This document shows positions 54,901 through 61,892 of a stretch of DNA of 64,000 nucleotides, piece by piece. Each line of letters opens with the position of its first letter. Within the stretch, counting starts at the first letter, position 1. Source of the DNA: Tritrichomonas musculus. Taxonomy: Eukaryota > Parabasalia > Tritrichomonadida > Tritrichomonadidae. Position numbers and translations under genes: made by a program. The stretch spans positions 2,046,001-2,110,000 of the forward strand of contig JAPFFF010000021.1 of assembly GCA_039105265.1 (NCBI GenBank). The letters are read 5' to 3'. The notes beneath the pieces are model-generated. The model did no database searches, was not told where the DNA came from, and saw only the letters and a program-made list of their open reading frames with translations.

Positions 54901-56966
54901 GCACAGTTGAAAAGAAGAATGATCCATTTTCTAACCAAAATGATGACGATGATGATGATGACAGAGGAAAGAAAGGAAAGAAGAGAGGAAAAGCAGCCAA
55001 TCCATTTGGCGCATTTGCAGCAACTGAAGAAGAAGACGATGAAGAAGAAGAAGTAAGCAAAGGAAATAAGAACAAAAAGAAAAAGAATCCTTTCGGAGGT
55101 GGCAATGATATTGATGAAAAAGTACAACCTAAAAAGAAATCAAAAGATCCGTTCGCAAAGAAAAGTAAAATAGCCAAAGACGAAGATGATGAAGATGACG
55201 AACCAAAACAAAAGGAAGATGATCTTTTTGCAAACAAGAAAAATAAAAAAGGAATCGTTGAAGACGAATCGGACTCTGATGGCGAATTAAATGCAAAAGC
55301 AAAGCCTAAACAAAATAACAAGAAAGATCCTTTTGCTGGCAAATCTAGAAACAATGATGAAGACGATGATGAAGACAATGATGAAGACGACTTTGATATT
55401 AGAAACAAAGCCAAAAAGAATAGCAAAAAAGATCCTTTCGCTTCTATTGCATCAAAGAAGAAGATTGATGATGACGACGAAGATGACGAAGATATTAAAC
55501 CAAAGAAATCTTCATCAAATTCAAAGAAAGATCCTTTCGCTTCTGCTCAAAAGAAGCCTTTGAGTAAGCAAGACGATGACGATGAAGAAGAGGATTTAAA
55601 TCTAAAGAAGAAATCATCAGGAAATAAAAGAGATCCTTTCGCATCTGCATCTAGAAAACCATTAAATGATCCATTTGCATCCGCTTCAAAGAAGCAGGCT
55701 AATGATGAAGATGAAGATGAAGATGATATTAAACCAGTTGAAAAGAATAAGTCATCTGGTGCAAAGAAGGATCCTTTTGCCACAGTTCCTAAAAAGCAAC
55801 TAAATGAAGATGAAGATGAAGACGAAGATGATATTAAACCAGTTGAAAAGAAGAAATTATCTGGTGCAAAGAAAGATCCTTTTGCCACGGTTCCTAAGAA
55901 ACCAGCAAAAGAAGACGATGATGAAGACGAAGATGATATTAAACCAGTTGAAAAGAATAAGTCATCTGGTGCAAAGAAAGATCCTTTTGCCACAGTTCCT
56001 AAAAAGCAACTAAATGAAGATGATGACGAAGACGAAGATGATATTAAACCAGTTGAAAAGAAGAAATTATCTGGTGCAAAGAAAGATCCTTTTGCCACAG
56101 TTCCTAAAAAGCAACTAAATGAAGATGATGACGAAGACGAAGAAGAGAACAAGCTAGCTGAAAAGAAGAGTTCATTTGGATCAAAGAAAGATCCATTTGC
56201 ATCTGTTACTAAGAAACCATTAAATGATCCTTTTGCATCAGTTCCTAAAAAACAAGTAAATGATGATGATGAAGAAGAAGATGAAATTAAGCCAGTTGAG
56301 AACAAGAAATCATCAGGAGCCAAGAAAGATCCTTTTGCCTCTGTTCCCAAAAAACAAATAAAAGAAGACGATGATGAAGATGAAGACGATGAGAACAAAC
56401 CATTAGAAAAGAAAAGCTCAAGCGGACCAAAGAAAGATCCATTTGCATCAGTTCCAATGAAACCAAAGACTGATCCATTTGCATCAGTTCCAAAGAAGCA
56501 AGCAAACCAAGATGATGAAGAAGAAGATGAAAAAGAGAGCAAACCAGCTGAAAAGAAAAGCTCTGGCGGGCCAAAGAAAGATCCATTTGCATCTGTTCCA
56601 AAGAAACAAGTAAACAATGATGATGATGACGAAGAAGAAGAGAAATTAGATCAGCCATTGAAATCTTCAGGATCGAAGAAAGATCCATTTGCATCTGTCC
56701 CAAAGAAACCAAAGACTGATCCTTTTGCTTCTGTCCCTAAGAAAGAAGTAAATGAAAATAAGGACGAAGCTGATAAAGAAGAAGAAGAAGAAAATCAACC
56801 AGTTGAAAAGAAAAGTTCATCTGGTAAAAAAGTAGACCCTTTCGCAGCTGTTCCAAAGAAGACCGTAAATGAAACTAAAGAAGAAGATAATGACCAAAAA
56901 GAAGAAACTGAAAACAATGATCAAAATAAAGTCCAAGAAGAGGAAAATAAAGAAAACAATGAATAA
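51957..56966 (+). CDS. CDC48-like N domain and single AAA domain with DPF/NPF-repeat tail
   Basis: 1,669 residues. About 1-190 resemble the CDC48/p97 N domain (LIHPERMNELKINEDSIIEI and PNFILPVYALNRLIEF). About 208-455 form one AAA domain: YDDIGGLDNVLGAIRNSIELP, Walker A SPPGSGKS (272-279), Walker B IMFFDD (Asp in place of the catalytic Glu) and IIATARD. The pore-loop position reads VTQTIQ and the arginine-finger region HPMRLEKAF lacks the RFGRFDRE pattern, so hydrolysis is doubtful. The D2 domain is absent. Instead, about 1,150 residues alternate acidic blocks with lysine-flanked motifs, mostly KKDPFASVPKK. I count 29 DPF, 4 NPF and one DLF. DPF is the AP-2 alpha-appendage ligand of Eps15, and NPF binds EH domains. 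A clathrin-adaptor hub is inferred, not shown. Confidence 0.85.
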   Translation: MDSTITFFVDRISTRDNYKVLIHPERMNELKINEDSIIEIANGRFTTLAGVKKDNSIITNPPNTNPDSMLNPKNFIKIPRSLRVNLRVFLGEAVHVKILSSNSSPFPVAESVQFAPIADTIEGISGDFSKVFFSPNKNNGKIICDNFVGVPIRPNFILPVYALNRLIEFKVVSCSPSSETGVVIRDKKVISVSSEPTERQNGDPHFSYLCYDDIGGLDNVLGAIRNSIELPLLQPSLYSKEIQDQSQNQNKKSVKNKNEDENRAYKGIILASPPGSGKSLLAKAIKSETPAHFVHVHGMELVTQTIQKAVSYVNGCFSEALQNQPCIMFFDDFDIVGNNMFPAEKELDSRLADAFLTGIDKVRDSSSSIVIIATARDISSIRRDFLHPMRLEKAFQINLPSRKEIISIAKVLLTSMDTNLLSYVIDSKQLDAAVELNENTGTGTVADNFIYAFEGKTASEIISYIRQKLLAKGLVELFEACSIPNSPLTVDQILNLKVESPPAPPTEWFNKQLQILKKAAKAKFDEKDKKKKQDKRKAQSSSDNEEEDNKEDNSDDYDNPFNGKNKKGSLKDPFNDKKIDNKKQNANRKQNVDDDEEEEDNYSRRGKPQNKKQADPFSNIGRGKRDPFANKGRNNDESDEEDDDKPKERNQNKLAKKDPFLARGNKRIAKNNDEEEDEDDQPKKKQNKKTNDPFSKGKPRKPLNNDEDEEDEEEAPRQKNKPKGKDPFGASKLKTKPGRYNDDDDEEDEEDISTKKKPASKMKLDPFAKFPAKRPNKPVENEDDEDEDTPIPENTRKPPSRKDPFSNVPKSKPGPTVPAKNKRNDNEDDDEEPKPQPQQRVKRDPFSQVKAKEIFRFSKQPQKQKEDDEDSEDEPEVKKKPQPAAPKAAAKTSSTGFQIPVTKKKIKLAAAADDDDDDNNNDDEDENIDNESQTKEDKAKESRENKQERPTKKEKKDKKENDDEKPPEEGQLRTKANKNPFGTVEKKNDPFSNQNDDDDDDDRGKKGKKRGKAANPFGAFAATEEEDDEEEEVSKGNKNKKKKNPFGGGNDIDEKVQPKKKSKDPFAKKSKIAKDEDDEDDEPKQKEDDLFANKKNKKGIVEDESDSDGELNAKAKPKQNNKKDPFAGKSRNNDEDDDEDNDEDDFDIRNKAKKNSKKDPFASIASKKKIDDDDEDDEDIKPKKSSSNSKKDPFASAQKKPLSKQDDDDEEEDLNLKKKSSGNKRDPFASASRKPLNDPFASASKKQANDEDEDEDDIKPVEKNKSSGAKKDPFATVPKKQLNEDEDEDEDDIKPVEKKKLSGAKKDPFATVPKKPAKEDDDEDEDDIKPVEKNKSSGAKKDPFATVPKKQLNEDDDEDEDDIKPVEKKKLSGAKKDPFATVPKKQLNEDDDEDEEENKLAEKKSSFGSKKDPFASVTKKPLNDPFASVPKKQVNDDDEEEDEIKPVENKKSSGAKKDPFASVPKKQIKEDDDEDEDDENKPLEKKSSSGPKKDPFASVPMKPKTDPFASVPKKQANQDDEEEDEKESKPAEKKSSGGPKKDPFASVPKKQVNNDDDDEEEEKLDQPLKSSGSKKDPFASVPKKPKTDPFASVPKKEVNENKDEADKEEEEENQPVEKKSSSGKKVDPFAAVPKKTVNETKEEDNDQKEETENNDQNKVQEEENKENNE
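55700..56130 (+). repeat. Tandem coding repeat of the DPF tail
   Basis: Four near-identical units of about 36-37 codons (DEDDIKPVEK-SGAKKDPFATVPKK). Copies 1 and 3, and copies 2 and 4, share specific variants (NKSSG against KKLSG), showing duplication of a two-unit block. Confidence 0.85.
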
Positions 56967-57660
56967 ATAAAATCAGCATAGATCTATGATAATGTCATTA
57001 ATCATATATATCTTATGTTGGATTTAAAACAAACTCATATTTGTAAAAAGTTAAATTAATCTTGATATAATATAACTTATTAATTTTAGTTTTATTTTTT
57101 ATTTTTATTTTTATTTTTTTTTTTATTATGTAATTCTTTATTGATATGAATCATTTTTAATGGAAATAGCATTTGTTTTCAAACTTGTTAATTCAATTGA
57201 AATCAGAAAGATTAAATCTAGTAAATTTGGAACAAACAATTCAATCATTGTTACATCGCCACCGACTAGACTTCACTTTTTGTACCAACCTTGTTCTACA
57301 AAGAACGATAGAAAAAATACAAGGTTTGTACAATGTATTTTTTATTGAAAATATTGAATACATAAAATAATCATATCTCTGAAAAAAGATAATATACTAA
57401 ATAATTTTTTGTAAATAAATAAAATAGCAATTAAATTATTTTATAAAATCATTTTTGTAAAAGTAAAATGCAATTTTTAAAAATCATTTTTTGCAAAGGT
57501 GAAATGATTGACCATTTTATAAAAATCATATAATCACTCTGTGAGCAAACCAATTCACATTACTCAAGATTTCTAGATTATTTACTATTATAATATTGTT
57601 TTATAAACTTTTAATTTCTTTTTAACATATAAAACCAATACTCAAAAGCGATTATATAAA

Positions 57661-57852
57661 AGGGGGTTTTCGAAAAAAAAAGTTTTTTCGAAAAAAATAC
57701 AATTTTTCAGAAAAAAGTTGATTTTTTGGAAACATTTTTGTGAATTTATTTGGCCGAACGATCAAAAATCATTCAAAACGTTTTCCGAAAAAACTACTTT
57801 TTTCGGAAAAACTTTATTTTTTAAGCAAAAAGTATTTTTTTCGAAAAACCCC
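57661..57852. repeat. 192-base imperfect inverted repeat
   Basis: The outer arms 57661-57684 and 57829-57852 match at 21 of 24 positions (AGGGG-TTTTCGAAAAAAA). Inside, TTTTTTCG(A/G)AAAAA words recur on both sides, giving a long folded hairpin with a non-repetitive centre near 57745. Confidence 0.75.
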
Positions 57853-57862
57853 TAAAATATAA

Positions 57863-59257
57863 ACTTAAGTGAGAGGTGCGAGAACTACCTTTGGTTAACC
57901 AATTTATTTCAAATTTAGATATTTATTTACACAGGTAAAATAATGTATAATTAATGTATAATTGTTTAATTTGGTTCGCTACAAGTAATATTATATTGAT
58001 TTTAAAATTGAATATGAGAAAATAAACAATTCAAATTTTTATTTCTAAAAAAATAATAAAAGAGCACCAAATAATTTGTTTTTTAAGGTAATTTTTATAT
58101 TTGTTTAAATAAAATAATTTAAATATTCACATTTTTAACTTTTGTAATCGTTGAGCAATTAAAGGATTTCAATATTCGAAATTTAAACAAACAAAGAATA
58201 TAGCATAAAATGATATATTATTACTAATATCAATGATATTATTTGATAATTCATAAATTAAATTATTTCCTTGGTTAAAAGTTACGATTATGAAACAAAG
58301 ATTCTCAAAAATATGTTTTATTGTTGTCATTTGACAAATAACTGATATTTAATTGGTTTAATAATTATTTCTTTAACGAATAATGCATGGTTTATATAGA
58401 TATAATCTGAAATTCTTGATAATTATTTATTTTAGTCTTATTCATTATAATAGCCTGTTATTATTATATTATTATTTAATTTAATGAAAGTATTAAGCGT
58501 ATAAAGTGTGAAAGTAGATTTATAAAATTATTGAAGATAAGATCTGTCCTCTGTTTGCTATTTCAAGATAAAAAAAAATATTTTTTAAAATAAATTTCGT
58601 CCAAAAATTATATATTACTTTTTATTTATTTTTAATTTACTGATATTTAAGAAATATTAATAAAATATTATATAACGGAATATGTACAGAATTTTGAGGG
58701 GATTTAAGTCAAACGAACATTGCATTGAATTTTGAGGGGATTTAAGCCTAACGAACATTTCTACTCAATTCTTTTATAACTTTTTGTGAATATAAAAATA
58801 AAACTACGCCCGTCGAGCGGATTTATAAATAATCATAATATAATATCAAACAATATAATTTAATTCTAATATAAAATTATTATCCCCATAAAATTAATAT
58901 TATAGCTAGATATTTATGTTTTCTATAATTTTTTTGTTAAAATAAATTTATCTCATTTATATTATAATATTATATATATATTAATTAGAAATTATATCAA
59001 TAATATTATTTAGAATATGATGAAATGAATAAATAATCAATATTGGTTCAACTTCAATCATATTCTTGAAAATATGTAAAATTTAAATTTCGACGTATGA
59101 ACTTTCAAATAGTTTGATACTGATATGTAATATACATAATCAATTATATACTTTATTTTATTAAAAAAATCATAAGGCTAACGAATTATTTTTTGAAAAA
59201 TCAATCCTTTTTTAAAACAAAAAATACGTTATTTTAGTTCTCGCACTTCTCTTAAGT
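57863..59257. repeat. Pair of inverted termini enclosing 1.4 kb (candidate non-autonomous DNA transposon)
   Basis: ACTTAAGTGAGAGGTGCGAGAACTA at 57863-57887 (given as ACTTAAG, gap, GAGAGGTGCGAGAACTA) is mirrored at 59235-59257 by TAGTTCTCGCAC, TTCTC, TTAAGT. The match is about 22 bases with one mismatch and a two-base gap. No reading frame lies between, and no clear target duplication was found. Confidence 0.5.
58689..58759. repeat. 33-base direct repeat, period 38
   Basis: Copies at 58689-58721 and 58727-58759, each starting GAATTTTGAGGGGATTTAAG, match at 31 of 33 positions. They are GC-richer than their surroundings. Confidence 0.85.
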
Positions 59258-59523
59258 GCCTCAAAATTTTAATTTTATCTGTTCATTGATTTTTTTAATA
59301 AAATTTAATTTGAAAACTTGATATTTTTGCCAAAAACATGCAAATACAACAACAAAAATAGGGATTAAAGAATATAAACGTTAAAATGTTACGTTAAGAA
59401 ATTTGAGATGTGAAAAAAGTAAAGGCTACCACCGACCATTATTTCCGAATAAATAATCGACTTGGATGATAAATATGAAAAACTGACAGATTTATGAAGT
59501 ACAACAGTGTATGCTATTTCAGG

Positions 59524-60367
59524 TTACATTTCCGTTGCCATTGGATAGGTAGAACAAAACGCATTTGGAATTTCAGGACATGAAAAATCAGCTGGATTTA
59601 AAGTTGGACATGAAACTTCAACTGTTTTGGACGTTGGACATTCGGGACATGAACAGTCAGCAGGGTTCAGGACAAAAAATTCTTTCTAATGAATGCAAGT
59701 CCAAATTTTCTAGTGATTCGCAGTTCATGATACTATTGGGATAAGCTATATCTAAGTCAACTGACTTCAATTTAGCTAGATTGGCAAATGCATTACTTGG
59801 AACAATTTGAAGAAGTGGAAGAGATGAGTTCATCACTTCGAATTGTAAACTGAAACAAAATCTTTATAAAATTTCCAAATTTGGAATATTTTGAAGTGTT
59901 CCATATCCAAGGTTAACTTCACAATGAATAACAATCTCCCTTAAATGAATTACAGCTTTCAAATATTTCCTTTGCAATGCTTGCCAAAGTTCCCATTTTG
60001 GTGACGAATCGTTCAATTTTTAACTTTGTGAAATGATTACTTCAATGTCTTCTTGATCAACAAGTCCGCAATCAAGTAAATTATTCTTCAATTATTTAGA
60101 AACTGTTTTAAGATTTTCTTTCTCAGCAAAAGCATTTGTTGTAATATATTTCAGTGAAACATTTTCTCTAACAGTGAACGATGCGATAGAGTTAGAAAAA
60201 GGAAAATCACTTTCAGTAATCTCTCCTTCTGTTATTTCAATAACTTTTGCATTGTTAATTGAATGGGGAGTATCATAATCAGCTGCTGCTTTATTAAAAA
60301 TGGGTTAACATCAAGCTTGATAAATTTTCCTTGTGTAAGTACTGCTTAATAAATAAAAAATATTCAT
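59524..60367 (-). pseudogene. Leucine-rich-repeat (BspA/LRR_5-like) surface protein pseudogene
   Basis: On the minus strand an ATG at 60367 opens a hydrophobic, signal-like start (MNIFYLLSSTY). Separate frames then give DYDTPHSINNAKVIEITEGE, SLKYITTNAFAEKENLKTVS, GTLQNIPNLEIL and SIMNCESLENLDLHSLERI, all LRR_5/BspA-type repeat sequence. A cysteine-rich end NPADCSCPECPTSKTVEVSC stops at 59524. At least three in-frame stops and two or more frame changes interrupt it, so it is a decayed copy of about 280 codons. In trichomonads this family is large and contains cell-surface proteins. The cysteine-rich C-terminus without a clear membrane anchor is unlike typical BspA proteins. Confidence 0.72.
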
Positions 60368-60923
60368 TGTATTAATTAATATGGTATAAAAAAATTTTCA
60401 CGCCATGTAAGGTCAAAAAATGATCGTTATGGGTGATTGAACAAACAAAGCATTATCAATATTCGACATGAGAATTATACCATTTGCTTTTTGGCTAAAT
60501 TAAAGACCATTCCTTTAGTATATTAAGATTTTAAATAAAATATTCGTGAAATGCTGTTTGATTCAAAAATTTGAAAAATAAAGAAAATGAGAGTCATTTG
60601 AAAAAGTGATGTAGACATAAACCATTTCCCTAAATACATAACATCAGTTAACTATCTTATATTATGATTTAGGTGTGAATCCGTAAAAACTTTCAGACCT
60701 TGACCTTCTATTTCTGATAACAAAAAATTTCGTTTTAATTTTGTTAACAAGTTTTTTGTTAACCAAACAAATAACGAGAAATTATGAATTTTAATGCTGC
60801 AATAGTTATTCAAAAAACACGATATTACATAATACAGAACCACAAACATTGTAATTAAAAACACAATTTAAAAATATTCCCAGAGTTTTCTCAACTCAAT
60901 ATAATAAAAAAAAAAACATTAAT
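60368..60923. other. Intergenic, AT-rich
   Basis: About 550 bases. A 70-codon minus-strand frame at 60652-60864 looks random. A small GTTAACAA/TTGTTAAC hairpin lies near 60740. No gene is supported. Confidence 0.45.
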
Positions 60924-61892
60924 CTATAGAAAGTTAAGTGACATTCCAAGCGTATAATCACATGATTTGTGATCAAGTTTTCCAGATATAGTCATATCGC
61001 AAACACTATTTGGTTTCATTTGAAAAGTTGATTGGACAACACCTGAGCTTTTGATATAAGAACGGATGGTATAACCATTCACTTCTGTTTTCCATGCAAT
61101 TGTTGCATCAATATTTGAAAAGCAAGATGAAATGAATTTATATATCGATTCATTACTTTGCTCCATATTTGAATTTGAGAGTTGAACAGCAAACCCAAGA
61201 TCGATGTAAGGAACTTTTTCTTTAATATTTTTGAAAGTATTTTGGATGCTAAGAACATTAGCTAGAACGTTGCTATTATTGATAATAGCAAGCCATTGCA
61301 ACTTAAGGTCATCTTTTTGATGGCCGAGTAACAAAGAATTCAAATCAAATAATAAACGCTTTTCGGCCAATTGATTTTGAATTTCATTTGATTCATGTGA
61401 TAATTGCGCACATGCATAAAATGATTCAGTTCCTCCAGAAATGAAAATATTAGTATCAAATCCATAACTAAAATCAGAAGAGTTGTTCTTCTTTCTTGGG
61501 TTGAATACAAGTGTAAGATTTGAAAAAGAGTTTGACATTGATATTGATGCAAGTGCAGACAAGTTTGATTGAATAGATGAAGAAAAATTAATCCATGGTC
61601 TTGGAGTATAGCTTATTTGAGCTGAACATACTGAGCCAACTCCAAGAATCATTTGAAAATTTGGATATGGGAGTATAATAGATGACTGAAAAATTCGAGT
61701 GACTGGATCAATTGGATGTTTTTGGCCAAATTTATCCGTAATAAAAGGCACTTTTAAATAAGGAAGATTAATAGCATATGATAAAATTGCTGGTGAAAAA
61801 CGAAATGATTGAGAAATTGTTAAACCATTAAGAGGATTCGTTTCAAAAAGAGCATTGTTCCTACTCACAATGGTCTTATATGAAGGAAACAT
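60924..61892 (-). CDS. Tom40-like beta-barrel protein of the hydrogenosome outer membrane
   Basis: 322 residues. After a short N-terminal segment (KTIVSRNNALFETNPLNGLT) the chain is made of alternating polar/hydrophobic strands typical of VDAC/Tom40 barrels, with about 15-19 candidate strands and no helical membrane segment. ETNPLNGLTISQSFRFSP resembles the Tom40 entry strand. The last three strands (VVQSTFQMKPNSVCDMTISG, then LDHKSCDYTLGMSLNFL) follow the Tom40 ending. The extreme C-terminus TLGMSLNF fits the beta-signal polar-x-G-x-x-hydrophobic-x-hydrophobic that directs barrels to the SAM/Sam50 machinery. Trichomonads carry several Tom40-like paralogues in hydrogenosomes. VDAC is the main alternative, as the two are hard to tell apart at this divergence. 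Confidence 0.68.
   Translation of the reverse strand: MFPSYKTIVSRNNALFETNPLNGLTISQSFRFSPAILSYAINLPYLKVPFITDKFGQKHPIDPVTRIFQSSIILPYPNFQMILGVGSVCSAQISYTPRPWINFSSSIQSNLSALASISMSNSFSNLTLVFNPRKKNNSSDFSYGFDTNIFISGGTESFYACAQLSHESNEIQNQLAEKRLLFDLNSLLLGHQKDDLKLQWLAIINNSNVLANVLSIQNTFKNIKEKVPYIDLGFAVQLSNSNMEQSNESIYKFISSCFSNIDATIAWKTEVNGYTIRSYIKSSGVVQSTFQMKPNSVCDMTISGKLDHKSCDYTLGMSLNFL

Larger units (their letters stand above)
56967..59523. other. Gene-poor region with several repeat structures
   Basis: About 2.5 kb of AT-rich DNA. Overlapping frames of 62-65 codons at 57160-57370 are not convincing. It holds a hairpin-like inverted repeat at 57661-57852, an inverted pair at 57863/59257, and a 33-base direct repeat at 58689-58759. 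Confidence 0.5.

Noticed and set aside
55547-56617. 356-codon minus-strand frame rich in S and F
   Set aside because: Antisense of the DPF repeat tail; same reason as above.
57160-57370. Two overlapping frames of 62 and 65 codons after the DPF gene
   Set aside because: They overlap in different frames, have no recognised motif and no upstream initiator-like motif.
60652-60864. 70-codon minus-strand frame
   Set aside because: Composition is that of random AT-rich sequence; no similarity pattern.
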